Below, piece by piece: positions 1 to 11,835 of a DNA stretch of 64,000 nt. The DNA lies in NCBI GenBank assembly GCA_014529385.2, contig CM043952.1, forward strand, positions 59,439,119 through 59,503,118. The letters run 5' to 3'. The notes under the pieces were generated by a model. The model was not told the origin of the DNA and made no database searches. It saw only the letters and a program-made list of their open reading frames with translations. The stretch is from Adiantum capillus-veneris. Taxonomy: Eukaryota > Streptophyta > Polypodiopsida > Polypodiales > Pteridaceae. The position numbers were made by a program, and so were the translations under genes. Positions within the stretch are counted from its first letter, which is position 1. Each line of letters opens with the position of its first letter.

Positions 1-299
1 ATTTGATGATAGCCACTTTTAAGGTCAATCCTACTAAAGTAGGTAGAGCCTTGTAGCTTATCAAACAGATCTTCTACCCGAGGCATAGAAAATTTGTTTT
101 CGATAGTGATATGGTTAAGTGCTCAATAGTCCACACACATACGGTATGTACCATCTTTCTTTTGCACTAAAAGGACTGGAGAACAAAAGGGAGAGGAACT
201 AGGCCTCACCATCCGTCTATCTATTAATTCTTGTACTTGCCTCATGATCTCCTCTTGTTGTCTTTTGGTGTTACTGCTTGTCTCCAAGTCCAGTGAATT
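1..299 (-). pseudogene. Ty3/gypsy reverse transcriptase fragment, cut by window edge
   Basis: Read on the minus strand, this is the N-terminal half of a chromovirus-type reverse transcriptase. It has the conserved block [19 protein letters not shown], then an in-frame stop, then ALNHITIENKF and the block around [12 protein letters not shown], where the window ends. Homology stops near 299, next to a plus-strand gypsy copy, so two gypsy copies are joined head to head. The family closely resembles chromovirus B at 26.5 kb, which has the same [11 protein letters not shown] and [12 protein letters not shown] blocks. It is non-functional as seen. Confidence 0.85.
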
Positions 300-514
300 C
301 TCAAGAGCAAAGTGCAGTGTAATTGTATGCAAAGTGCAATGAATTCTACTGATAAACAAAGTGTTAACAAATATAACGAGCAAAGTGCTCTCAATTTTAA
401 TTCTATAGAGCAACGTACAACTATTGTAAAACAAACATTACAGGAATTTCAAGATTCTTCATCTAGCATAACTCTAGTTTAATTTCTCCTTTTGCACGGC
501 AAAAGCGGACTCAC

Positions 515-3453
515 TTACTCACGGAGTATAGTGATGTGTTCTTGAGTGATTTACCACCGGGTTTACCCCTACACGTGATGTGTAGCATGGCAAAGATGTC
601 TTGCCAGGCACTAAACCGGTGAATAAACCACCTTATCATATGAGTGCTAAAGAAGCCAAGGAGGTTGAGAGTCAGTTGGCTGACTACCTCGCTTGTGGTT
701 TCATTAGACCTAGCACTTCGTCTTGGGCATCACCAATTCTATTGGTAAAAAAGAAAGATGGTACTATGCGCATGTGTGTAGATTATCGCGGATTAAATGC
801 GATAACCATCAAGAACAAGTATCCTCTGCCTCAAGTGGATGAGTTGTTTGATCAACTCCACGGGGCAAGATACTATACAAAGATAGATCTTCATGCATGA
901 TACAACCAAGTACGTATCCTACTGCAAGATATCTCCAAAACTGCCTTTAGAACACGGTTCGAGAATTTTGAACTTTTGGTTATGTCTTTTGGTCTAACCA
1001 ATGCTCCAGTTACATTTATGACACTCATGGATAGTGTCTTACGTTCCTATCTTGGAAAATTTGTTGTGGTTTTCCTTGATGACATTCTCATTTACAGTAA
1101 GATTGAAGATGAACACATAGAACACTTATGATTAGTGTTTGAACATATACGAGGTCACATGCTGTATGCTAAGCAAAGCAAGTGAGATTTCTTTAAAACA
1201 AAGATACATTACCTCGGTCATGTGATCTCTTATTCTGGCATCAAGATGGACACTGACAAGGTCGCTGCCATTATTCGATGGCCACATCCCAACATAGTTG
1301 AGGAGCGTCAAATATTTTTAGGCATGGATGGATTTTATCGACAGTATATCCGTGACTATGCCAAAATCACTGTTCCTATGACGGATCAACTTAAAGAAAA
1401 AGGTAAGACCTTTTCTTGGGAAGAAGCCTAAAAACGCAGTTGTGAACAGCTTAAGGTAGCTATAGCCACTACTCCCATCCTAGCAATCGTTGACCCACTT
1501 AAGCCGTTTGTGGTAGAGACTGATGCTAGTCATAAAGCCGTTGGTGGGGTACTTCTCTAGGAGGGAAGACCTATAGCCTTTGAAAGTAAAAATTTAGATA
1601 GAGCTCAACATAATTATTCTGTTTATGAGAGAGAGCTCTATGCCATAATTCACACTTTACGAAAGTGGCGACACTATTTATATGGTGCCGAGTTTGAAGT
1701 AGTTTTTGACCATGAGAGTATCAATGGTTTACTACTCAAACAGACTTGAAGGGCCGTAAAGCTAGATGGGCAAAAATCCTTCAAGATTATGATTGTAAGC
1801 TACGATATCACAAGGGGCCATATAATGTAGTAGCGGATGCACTAAGTCGGATGCCTTAGATTAATTCACTTGCTTTCACGGAACTAAAAAGTGGATTTTT
1901 GGAGTCATTATGTGGCAAGTATGCACAAGATCAATCATATGCTAAAGTGTGGAGTGCAGTTTTAAAAAGGGATCCCTCACACTTACATGTCTCTGAACAG
2001 CTAGATCAACATGTCTCTGTACGTGCAGATAGAAACTCCAACACACAGACCTCCACCCCTACTTAGGAAGAGCTTAAGCGATGGAAGAATTTTTCCATTG
2101 ATGATGGCTACTTACTCCACAAAGGTAGATTATGTGTGCCAAAGGACTCAGAAACTAGGCACAAAATCTTATTTGGGTGTCACGGTAGTCCAAGTGCTGA
2201 TCATCCAGGTATTTGTAAGATGTATGCCTTAGTTTGACGGCAATTTTATTGGCCGGTGGGCTTACATCATGATGTTCAAGAGTACGTACTAAACTACCAA
2301 CAGTGCCAAGTTAATAAGGCAGAGCACCTCAAGAGAGGTGGCCTTTTATATCCTTTAGAGATTCCACAAGGTAAGTGGGAGAGTATCTCTATGGATTTTG
2401 TAGTAGGACTACCTACTACAAATCGTGGCCATGATGCCATTTGGGTAATTGTAGATCGTCTCACAAAGATGGGTCGATTCATTCGCACTAAGACTACGGT
2501 TAAGACACCGGAATTAGCACGGCTATTTGTAGAGCATATATATTTGTAGAGCTAGTATCATTAGTGATAGAGATCGAAAGTTCGATAATCACTTATGGAG
2601 AGCTGTGTTTCAAAAGTTGGAAACTAAACTTAATCTAAGTACGGCTGATCATCCAGAAATGGATGTTCAAATAGAAAGAGTTAATCAACTGCTAGAGGAT
2701 ATGCTATGAGTGTATGTTAGCAAGAAGCAAACCAATTGGGAAGACTACTTACCTATATTGGAATTTGCTTATAATAGCATGTGACTACAGGGTTTAGTCC
2801 ATTTATGCTTTTGTATGGATTTCAAACTAGATCACCCATTACGGTGGGGTTGGCTAAGGAGAAGATACAACAAGCGAAGGATTTTCTCCAAGACCATTTT
2901 GACATGCTTCGAGTTGCTCGACAGAATGTTAAGCAAGCTCAAGATCGATATAAGAAGTACGCAGATGAGCATCATTGTCTTGCTACTTTTGAAGAAGGAG
3001 ACAAGGTTTTCCTCAAAGTTCCGAAGCATTCAAAAAGTCTGAAGACGCAAAACGTTGCTAAACTTTCACCACACTATTGTGGACCGTTTACCATTCTCAA
3101 ACGTATAAGTCAAGTGGCCTATAAGTTAGCTCTCCCAGAGCACTCACGAATTCATCCTGTTCTTCATGTTAGCCATTTATAAAAATAGCTAGGATAGAAT
3201 GATAACGTCATTGACACAGGTGTGTTAGTTGACCTTATTGAACCGCCAAGCATTCCACATGAGCTCGAAAAGATTTCGGATTCTCATGAGCTTCGCACCA
3301 TGCATCATGTCAGACGACAGGTGTTGGTAAAATGGCTAGATAGACCCGAAGAAGGTTCTACATTGGAGAATGTCTCCGCACTTAAGAAACATTTTCCTAC
3401 ATTTTTTTTCGAGGACAAAAACGATTCTCCAAGGGGGGGGGGGGGGGGGGGGG
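515..3453 (+). pseudogene. Chromovirus A pol pseudogene (RT-RNase H-integrase-chromodomain)
   Basis: The linker before RT (YSDVFLSDLPPGLP) is at about 515. RT covers roughly 600-1,435, with [18 protein letters not shown] and the catalytic block FLDDILIYS near 1,080. RNase H is at about 1,490-1,860 (VETDASHKAVGG, then ERELYAI). The integrase zinc-binding and core regions are at 2,250-2,790 (ISMDFVVGLPTT; ISDRD in another frame). The integrase C-terminus is at 2,790-3,180 (LSPHYCGPFTILKRI, then HPVLHVSHL), and the chromodomain at about 3,290-3,420 (VLVKWLDRPEEGSTLENVS). In-frame stops occur at about 898, 1,129, 1,181, 1,429 and 1,558, with frameshifts near 2,550 and 2,780. It cannot make a full polyprotein. 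The chromodomain is the expected histone-reading targeting module of this clade. Confidence 0.88.
3433..3453 (+). other. 21-G homopolymer acting as polypurine tract of chromovirus A
   Basis: An uninterrupted run of 21 G, preceded by AA, sits between the end of the chromodomain coding region and the putative LTR start. Its position is that of the polypurine tract that primes plus-strand DNA synthesis. The length is extreme for a polypurine tract, and homopolymer length is also error-prone in sequencing. Confidence 0.6.
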
Positions 3454-4180
3454 TGATGTAAGGACATGGGTCATATGGGCAAGGGTCATATGGGCAAGGC
3501 CATCGGCACGGCCGAACAATGTGTACGCTAGGGGGAGGCTATAAGATACCACGGTTGGGTGGAGACTAGCACACACATTACCACCACCCTTTCACACCTG
3601 GGCACTCCCATCTGATGCAATATTATCACAAATTTTGGGTGATCACAATATAAGAGCCATGAGCCCTATCTAAAGCTCCATCAAAAATTTCTTCAAAAGA
3701 ATCACAACACCGTGAGCGCACAAAAAAAGTGGTCGTGAAGAACCAACACAGGCTCTTGAAATCCCAGACTCAACTGCGAAACAAAGGATTCCTGGGCCAT
3801 AGCAGCTTCCAGTGGCTGGAGAGACTCCAACCACAACATTGCTCCTTGATTCCTCGAGACCCAAGAAGGTGGAGAACCAAGTGAGCTACTAACGAGCTCA
3901 GATGACGTGGCCTTGCAGAGGTGAGGAGCATTCAGAGGGCAAGAACTGTTGCATTTCTTCTACAAGAAAGACACCTAAGAATCAGGCCACTTCATTTTCC
4001 TCTGTGTGTGTGTGTGTGTGTGTGTGAATCCCTTGCGGAAACAGCTCCCGGCAACAGTCTTGCTTCACCCAACCTCCCCCTCGGTAAGGGGCTGCCCTAC
4101 CGGGGGGGGGTCCAAGTCTAGCTAGCGCTGCCCCAGCAAGCAGTAAGCCACCATGCTATCCAAGCCATCTGGTTTCGTCT
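3454..4180 (+). repeat. Putative 3' LTR of chromovirus A (outer end not found)
   Basis: It starts TGATGTAAGGACATGGG immediately after the purine tract. Direct short repeats of CATATGGGCAAGG lie at its start, followed by a TATAAGAT box near 3,540 and another near 3,650. No second LTR copy is in the window, so the 3' end cannot be fixed; 4,180 is only where I stop seeing LTR-like sequence. A short (GT)n tract is at about 4,007-4,026. Confidence 0.4.
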
Positions 4181-4440
4181 TGCTTGCCCTTATCATGGAC
4201 TGCTGAGCTCGTCCTTGTCATGGCTAGCCTACCTTGTCCTCGCCAGCGCTATTTCTCTGTCGTCCCACCTTCCACAATGTTTATTCTACACATAGCATCT
4301 CTGCCACCCCGCCTCTCACAATGTTACTTCTACACAGAGTATAGCTTAAGCCTTCCACTCCAGTTATTTAAATCAAATAAGCTTTTGATCTCACCACACT
4401 CTCGAGTTTGCAAGCATTACTTGTTCAACAGGAATAGCCT

Positions 4441-5215
4441 TTGTGCAGGCATCACTACCCATTTGTGGCACTGCTGCCGTCTTTTGGCACTCCTACTGCA
4501 TGCAAGAGCTTTCTTGCGGTGGCAACAACACCAAGGAAGGACCCTGTCCCCCGCCAAGAAGCACAAATCACGGCCCTTGAGGCTCATATTCAAGAACTCA
4601 TCGGGGAGAATGAGAAACTCAGAGAACAGTTATGCAAGTTTGAAGATGCAAAGGAAGTAGAGAGCCAAGCTCTCCTTGAAAAAGCACATGTAGTTGAAGC
4701 CTCACTCACCGAAACTGTTATGGTAGTGCAGAAAGAATCACATGATGCAACACATAAGAAAATTGACACCAAGATACAGGCAGCCCTACAAGAATGCCGG
4801 CTACAAGAATCTCTTGGCCTCAAGGTCAGGATTGGTGGGTTACAATCACCATGGTGCACCACGAAGGACACCCTTGAGGAATCAATCACAAAACTCGATG
4901 ACATTCTTCAACCTATCTACATCGAGCCCAAAACTGTTGCTTGGATCAACGACACACATAGACAGGTGACACCCAAGCATTGCATACTCACTTTCAAAGA
5001 CAAAGATGAGCGTCTGAAGCTGCACGTCAATCTCGACTTCTCAAGGGAAAAAATATTTGGATTGCTGAAGAATTCACTATGAATCAACTCAAGAGTAAAG
5101 CGAGCGAGCTCAAGAAGATGCATGAAGCACGTAAGCAAGGAAAATGGGCAGTCTATTGAGGTGGCAAAGCGATCATCCAGGAGTTTCAAAATCCCAAACC
5201 GGCTCTCCCCTCAAC
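4441..5215 (+). pseudogene. LINE (L1-type) ORF1-like RNA-binding protein remnant
   Basis: A 213-codon open frame contains a heptad-rich coiled coil (ALEAHIQELIGENEKLREQL), then an RRM-like region starting LKVRIGGLQSPW and including HCILTFKDKDERLKLH. A frameshift near 5,050 moves the reading to a second frame that continues with EEFTMNQLKSKASELKKM and ARKQGKWAVY, then a stop. Coiled coil, RRM and a basic C-terminal segment ending GKWAVY is the layout of ORF1 proteins of plant L1-type LINEs, which bind LINE RNA. No ORF2 follows. Assignment is by recognition of family shape only; a decayed host coiled-coil gene is the alternative. Confidence 0.55.
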
Positions 5216-5376
5216 CAACCCTCCTTAGGTTTTGTTTCTCTCTTTTTCTCTATTCTACCCTCTTGATGGACCCTCATTCCTTAACTCATATGTATCAGCC
5301 CGCACTGAGAAGAGATTGTTGTAATGTTGTGATGTTTGGTCCCATAGGTCATATATGACCTTCGTGGAAAATAATT

Positions 5377-6094
<718 letters not shown>

Positions 6095-6574
6095 TTCTCT
6101 AGGGCTATCACAACATCATGTGGCATACACAAGATGAAGATGTGGTCATGAGAATTCACGATAATATTAGTAGGCAGGCATTGTTTTTTTAAAAAAATGT
6201 CCAACTTGGCATTGCCTTGGTCTATATCTATGCCAAATGTGGTTTATTTACTTCGAAAATCACAAGAAGTGCTAAGGCAGCTTCCTATCAAAAGAAAGAG
6301 AGCGAGTCTTTCTTTTGTGACCTCACTTAAATATTGTGTGAAGAAGAAACAAGGTTGTGGGATACATGTTGATATTCGTGATAGTGGATTCCTTGAATAG
6401 AACACATACTTAGGCAACACGTTAATCACTGTGTATCTCAAATGTGATGCACTTTTATTAGATCGTAACAAGTCCCTAATAAGATTCCTATCCAAAATGT
6501 GGAATGCCCAACATGGGTAGGCAAGAAACTTTGAGCTGCTTGGATGCAAATTGAGGGCATCTCTTCTGATGCAA
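6095..6574 (+). pseudogene. PPR (pentatricopeptide repeat) protein pseudogene, 5' part
   Basis: Across three frames one can read diagnostic plant PPR text: a repeat end resembling RIHDNISRQALF, then IALVYIYAKCGL, then KSQEVLRQLPIK. A second repeat follows with GCGIHVDIRDSGFLE, NTYLGNTLITVYLKC and AQHG, and finally AWMQIEGISSDA. In intact family members these correspond to helices of 35-residue repeats (LGNALVDMYAKCG type) that bind organelle RNA. At least three frameshifts and several stops show that it is dead. The coding sequence breaks exactly at a 5-bp target duplication and continues beyond the solo LTR at 8,479. Confidence 0.82.
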
Positions 6575-7727
6575 TGTAATGGAAATGGTCTATGAAATTT
6601 GAGAGTAGCGGAATTAGGAAATTAGATAAAGCACTTTTGTGAGATTATTTTGTGAGATTATTTTGTGAGCATAGCCGGTGAACTTAATTGATAATAGCAA
6701 CATAAACATGGTACTTAGTTAACTTGGCATGAACAATACTTTTGCAAGAGAGAGAGTTTAGAGAACATGACAACAGTTGAGGACCGGATTCATACAGAGC
6801 CGGTCCCCCCTCCAAGAGGCATTTGTATTATAGTTTCTCCCATTAGACTTGGTAAAATACAATATTTTGTGTTCCTTGTGACCTAGGTGATGCAATGAAG
6901 ATGGGAAGCTTCATGCATCACAAGCATAACATAAAGTTTGTAGAAAGCATGAACTATCCCAAGCCTCAGTCCTAAGGCCTCAAACCCCTTCGAAGGTGGA
7001 GAGAGCTAGCGAGGAATGAGAATAGAGAAGAGAAAGAAGAAACAGTCCATAGGAGAAAGAAATAGTTCCTCACTTATCATCACTCTTCTTGCTAGCATAA
7101 ATAATAGCATAGTGATGAAGATGGAGAAGATGCCAAGCTTAAGCATTGAAGCATGGCCCTTGGTTGGATTTGCATTCCATAGCCAAGAGTGTTGGTGTAT
7201 GCTCTCACTTTTCATAAGCTTGGAGAAGGAGGTGGAGTTCCTCAACTTTCACCAAGTGAGAATGATCCAGAAAATGAGTGTGTGTGTGTGTGGTGTATAC
7301 CCCCCCAGCACTCCCCTTGCTTGCTTGGGACGAGTTCTAGCCTTTCCATATGCTTCAAGCTCATTGGACCCCTCTCCCCCTAGCCAATCACATGTAGCAT
7401 GCATTCAAGTACATGGGTAGTATTTGGAAAAGTGTCCTCCTTACCCCTTAGAGAGAGAGAGAGAGCCTTAAAATATCTAGATATTTGGTGGATGGAACTA
7501 GAAGCTGATTGAACCCCTCTTTAGTCCAGCCAATATCATTCAAGCACACCATGTGGCTAAGTATAGGGAGAGTTTGACATGTGTCCCATATGCCCCTTGA
7601 GAAAAGGGTGCCCTTTGGGTGAGTGGGAGGTTAAGTCAAATATTTCCCTAACTTTGGGGCTTTCCCCCTCCCTTGTAGGGTCTCTTTTTGACTCAAACAC
7701 CTTACCTCCCATGCATAGGAAGCTTCT

Positions 7728-7829
7728 CAAGCACCTTCCTCATCAAGCATGACAAGCATCTCAAGCACCTTAGTCATCAAGCACGACAAGGACCTCAAGC
7801 ACCTTAGTCATCAAGCATGACAAGCACCT
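7728..7829. repeat. 34-bp tandem repeat, three units, inside the solo LTR
   Basis: Units start CAAGCACCTT at 7,728, 7,762 and 7,796, with a few mismatches; a fourth partial unit begins at 7,830. The position is in the upstream (U3-like) half of the minus-strand LTR, where enhancer repeats often sit. Confidence 0.9.
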
Positions 7830-8372
7830 CAAGCTTAGGTCCGGTTCCCACCTCAAGCTCAGCCCTAGCTTGCCTAAGGTCAAAGGACTTTTAACACTCA
7901 CTAGTGGAGGTCTTTAATGAAGCTAACCCTAAGGTCTTTTGAGCTCCATGAGATGCACGTTGCTCTTTGATAGACTACCTCCTTTTGGACCCGTATTGAG
8001 ATGTAACCATCTGTCCTCTTGGTCCCCTGTTGAGATAAGTCTAGAAGCACCTCAAGATTAGGTTCGGTTCCCACCTCAAGCTCAACCCTAGTTTGCCTAA
8101 GGTCAAAGGACTTTTAACACTAACTATTGGAGGTCTTTAATGAAGCTAACCCTAAGGTCTTTTGAGCTCCATTAGATGCACGTTACTCTTTGATAGACTA
8201 CCTTTTGGACCCATATTGAGATGTAACCATCTCTCCTCTTGGTCCCCTGTTGAGATAAGTTTAGAAGCACTTATTGCACATTGCTCTTTGGTAGACCGTC
8301 TCCTTTTGGACCCCTCTTGAGATGCAACCATCTCTCCTTTGGTCCCCTGTTGAGATAGGTCTAGAAGCACAT
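7830..8372. repeat. 223-bp tandem duplication plus a truncated third copy in the solo LTR
   Basis: Two copies are offset by 223 bp: GGTTCCCACC is at 7,843 and 8,066, and the CTCTTTGATAGAC block repeats with the same offset. A third copy from about 8,276 keeps only the last roughly 97 bp. All copies include GGTCCCCTGTTGAGATA. The LTR of chromovirus B has one unit, so the amplification is specific to this copy or subfamily. Confidence 0.9.
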
Positions 8373-8478
8373 GTCTCTATTCTAACTCTTGTTCCTGTTT
8401 ATTTTCCCACATTAAATGATCATTTTAATATGAGAAAATCATTTGGGTTAGCTAGATATTAGATTTTATGACATGCAA

Positions 8479-8580
8479 TCACCTATTCTTGCACCTTGAA
8501 GGCATGTGACACTATGAAATATGAGCAAAGAAGAAGGATGTGTACCAAGGCAATAGGATACATGTTGAGCTCATGGGTCA
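8479..8580 (+). pseudogene. PPR pseudogene, continuation after the solo LTR
   Basis: Reading across the solo LTR and counting the TGCAA duplication once, the frame runs on as DAITYSCTLKACD, the standard PPR text before the next repeat. It fades after about 30 codons. This joins to the end of the 5' part at SSDA, so both pieces were one gene before the LTR insertion. Confidence 0.75.
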
Positions 8581-9782
8581 TAGTGAGATGTGCATGTGGT
8601 TCTTCTCTCCTTGTGCTACCAAATAGGCCGCCATAGCCAATTTCATATGCTTCATAAGGAGACACCCTTGGCCACCTCTTTTCGTGCTATTGGCCAAGTT
8701 TATGGCTTAAGGGGATTCCCACAAGGGGCCACAGGTTTTGGGCAAGTTTTGAAAGGCTTAGAGAAGCCACCAAAGGAAGCAGAAAGGAGGGGTCATCAAA
8801 TTTTGTTTTTTTACATAATCTTTTTCTGATTTTTTTTTGCAGAATGGCAACCAAAGCTCCATGGTTATAGACCTAAGCTTTACATAGGTTGATAAAGCAG
8901 GGATTTGTGAGCAAACACAAGCAAACTTGATTAGTCGAGGGTTTCTTGCAGCCGCAAGCTTATGGAAGATTATTACTTAGCCACACGACATAGAAGAGCT
9001 TTGAGCTGCTCACAATTCCTCAATGCAATATTGCCCTAAAAAGTCAAATAAGCTTGTGGAAGATTTTTACTTAGCCACAAAACAGAGAAGAGCATTGAGG
9101 TTCTCACAATTCTTCAAGGCAATATTTCCCTAAAAAGGGCACACTTGAAACTCTCCCAATTTCTAGGATTAAATATGAGTGCACACTTAAAACTCTCCGA
9201 ATTTCCAAATGTGAGAGATTTGCAAGATTTTTCACTAAAACTTGTAGAATTTCTACTTAAGGAAAGTTCAAAATCTAGCTAGGATTTGCAGTTAAATTAT
9301 GTTAAACCTTCATTGCTTGGAACAATCTTAATTGCCAATTAAACCTTCATTTTTCCATGTTGATGGGCCTTGTAGGTGTGAAATTTGTAGCCTCCTAAAA
9401 CTACCACATCGGCCTTAATAATGATGTACATAATACACTAAAGGTGGTCTTTTTAGTATTGTGCAACACGAGGGTAGAGTGTTCACACCTTAGAATGGAG
9501 CATCTACTTCTAGTGAACAAAAGTCCATCTTCCATTGGGAAGGTGCAAAAATTATGGCCTAACCAGATGATTGCAAATTTGAAGATAGGGGATAGTTGTT
9601 TTTAAAAAATAAATTGCAGGGTTACCCCCCCCCCCCAACCCACCTATGATAGATATAAAAAATAAGTAGGGGTTACCCCTATTGTTTACGCTTATGGTAA
9701 CTCTATTAAAAACCCATCTTCCTTACACTCATGTGATACCATACGGAAATCCGCAGTGAATCCCCCCTTCCCTCCTCCCATA
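8581..9782. other. No gene recognised
   Basis: AT-rich sequence. Near 8,940-9,260 there are loosely repeated phrases (GGAAGATTNTTACTTAGCCAC at about 8,962 and 9,057; AAACTCTCC motifs). A run of 13 C is at about 9,626-9,638. No open frame has family resemblance. Confidence 0.5.
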
Positions 9783-9926
9783 AATATGATACCTCCCTCC
9801 CTTATCTTTAAGCTTGGGAGATAAATTATTGGGGGCCTGCCTCTAACTTATACGCTTATGTAACTTGTAAAAAAAAACCCCTCCCTTGCACTTATGTGGT
9901 ACGGTAAGTTTTCCATGGTGAATCCC
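9783..9926. repeat. 144-bp inverted repeat, left arm (partner at 25,271)
   Basis: The reverse complement of this block closely matches 25,271-25,414, sharing the ACAAGTTACATAAGCGTATAAGTTAG core and the outer GGTATCATATT. A weaker direct relative of its right half lies at about 9,690-9,765. The arms could be termini of one element that brackets the nested stack, or two oppositely inserted copies of a short repeat. Confidence 0.85.
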
Positions 9927-9949
9927 TTGGGGGACCAGCCCTCTGCGGA

Positions 9950-11835
9950 AAGTACTCCATATAGGGACATTGAGGAAGAAAAGAAAAGAGAAGCCAAAGG
10001 CAAACAAAAGATAGAGAAAAGACCAAGTAAATGATCACAAGTGTGCCCACCTGTCATCATTGAAGAACTTGCACAAAGGGCAGGTCAAGTCCTACAAGAA
10101 AAGGAAGCTTTTGAAAGAGAAAGAGGGCTCAAAGGAGATTTTGAAGAATACTGACAGCCCAACCCTCACAAACTTCATACAAAAAATCCAATGTACATAG
10201 AAGAGGTAGATCCACTAGCTAATTTGGAGCAGATATATAGGGAAGAAGAGCAAGAAAGAGAAGGAGAGGATGAAACTACAAGTATCAACAAGGATGAAGC
10301 GATGGACACATTCGGTAAAAATCCTCCTCAAAATTAAATCAAGACGCACTCCCCCCTATTCAAGAAGAGACACCAGAGATAACACCAAGAAGAAATGTTG
10401 CCAAAGCCTCATATAGAAGCCATATTGCAAGAGGAGAAAAAAGAAGAACCAGTGCCAATGGAGTAAGAGATGGTTGAGAAAATGGCAAAATAAAAGACAC
10501 AAGATCTAGAAAAGGTTGAAGTATGGTTGGATGAACACTAACAAGAATATCCAAAGGACCATCAAGAGGATGTAAGCACATCTTTGTTGACCAACATCAA
10601 AGAAGTCGAAGAATACACCTAGTTTTCACACCATATAGAGAAAAAATGAAGACTTTGGTGTATAACAAGGAGAAACAAAACAAGCAAGTAGAGGCAACTA
10701 ATCTACATCTCATTGCCAGAATAAACAAGCAAGTAGAGGAAACTAATCTACATCTCATTGCCAGAATAGGTGTTGTTGATGCTTTTGTAGAGGAGTATAG
10801 TGCTCTTTACAAAATGTCACAAGGAGAAATCTCTAGCCTACAAGAGGCTAACACAAAACAGCTAGTTGAACTCAAGGAGATGACAACATGGATGGAATAA
10901 GACCACCACAAGTGAGAGCCATGAAAAGAAACTCCAAGAACTTAATGCCATGGTACTCGGCTTTGACAACAACTCAGTAGAAATTGAAGGTAAAAAAGAA
11001 TCCACATGACAAGGGTGTTCTTGAGTCGCTTCCTAATCCTCTTTCCAAGTCCGAGATCCTCAAAGTCAAGGAAAAACTAGTTAAAGATCATGTCATGGAC
11101 AATGTATATCCACACCAAGCCAAGAGAAAAGTCTGGTTGAAAAGCATCCAAGATATCTATTATTGTATACCCATTCTCCTTTGAAAATTAGAAAGGATTC
11201 TACTTTATGCCCAGTGCCCAGAGTAAGAAGTTGAAGGAACCACCATATCATTTTGAAGAAGCACCCTATAGAGCTCAATTACCCCACATTGAGTCCACCC
11301 AAAGGCAAAGCTACTAAAGATTACATGTTGAAGAATTTGACAAAGGCAATTGAAGTCTTCAAGTAGATTTCAGACATTGCCAGCATCATGTTTTTCAAGC
11401 TTCTCACATGTATACATACTATCACCAAGCAAACTAGAGTGATGCTCCCTGGATGGCCTTCCTTGAAGGTAACCAAGGGTTCTGCTATGACTTGTTAAAT
11501 CAACTCCTCGATAAAGTTATGTATGGAATCTTTGCTAAAGTAATGTTTCTACCATCCTACTACATGTAGACGTTCAAGGAGGCCTTGTACGCAAGGCTCT
11601 TCACTTTTAGATCATGTATCTTTGGTCCCATGGTCATAAATATGCATGCCACATTTGTTGGCTACATATTCATTGAGCTCAACACCCCCATAAACTTGCA
11701 ATTTCTAACAAAATTAGATAAAAATCTACACATCAAGTACTGTGTAGCCCTTCAAGCCTTAAAAAAGCAGTAGAAGGCAAGGAAACCAGATCACTATTTA
11801 ATCCCATGAAGCTCTGTCACGGATGATGCATGTTA
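9950..11835 (+). pseudogene. Decayed internal coding region of unrecognised element I
   Basis: Discontinuous plus-strand frames encode very charged, probably coiled-coil protein. One segment of about 10,050-10,340 reads PVIIEELAQRAGQVLQEKEAF and later NPMYIEEVDPLANLEQIYRE. An 84-codon frame is at 10,646-10,900, and lysine-rich stretches follow to about 11,180. A last open segment at 11,585-11,773 lies just before a purine tract and LTR start. Gag-like charge and position suggest an LTR-element internal region, but no RT, protease or integrase is visible and I do not recognise the family. Confidence 0.4.
10681..10770 (+). repeat. 45-bp in-frame tandem duplication
   Basis: Two copies start CAAGCAAGTAGAGG at 10,681 and 10,726 and encode a duplicated 15-residue peptide (KQVEATNLHLIARIN, then KQVEETNLHLIARIG). 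The length keeps the reading frame, so it arose while the frame was coding or by chance at a multiple of three. Confidence 0.92.

Larger units (their letters stand above)
340..3453 (+). mobile_element. Chromovirus A (Ty3/gypsy), decayed internal region
   Basis: This is the pol part of a plus-strand Ty3/gypsy LTR retrotransposon. The order is reverse transcriptase, RNase H, integrase and C-terminal chromodomain, the plant chromovirus layout. No 5' LTR, primer site or complete gag is visible upstream, so the 5' part is missing. The internal region ends in a 21-G purine tract followed by TGATGTAAGG, read here as the 3' LTR start. Many stops and frameshifts show that it is an old copy. Confidence 0.85.
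6575..8473 (-). mobile_element. Solo LTR of a chromovirus, inserted in the PPR pseudogene
   Basis: On the minus strand it starts TGTCATAA and ends CATTACA, with perfect 5-bp duplications TGCAA on both sides (6,570-6,574 and 8,474-8,478). No primer site or purine tract flanks it, so it is a solo LTR left by LTR-LTR recombination. Its start and middle match the 3' LTR of chromovirus B at 29,411 (shared TGTCATAA start, AAATGATTTTCTCAT, GACACATGTCAA). Its last 300 bp match the LTR ends in the array at 46.2-48.8 kb (GGGAGAAAC, CCTCAACTGTTGTCA). It contains two internal tandem-repeat blocks, listed separately. Confidence 0.92.

Noticed and set aside
6554-6574. Apparent primer-site-like sequence (minus strand TTGCATCAGAAGAG) next to the LTR end
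   Set aside because: On the plus strand it is PPR coding sequence (EGISSDA) and includes the target duplication; so the LTR is solo, not a 5' LTR with a primer site.
8590-8829. 79-codon plus frame after the PPR remnant
   Set aside because: No PPR or other family text; probably non-coding.
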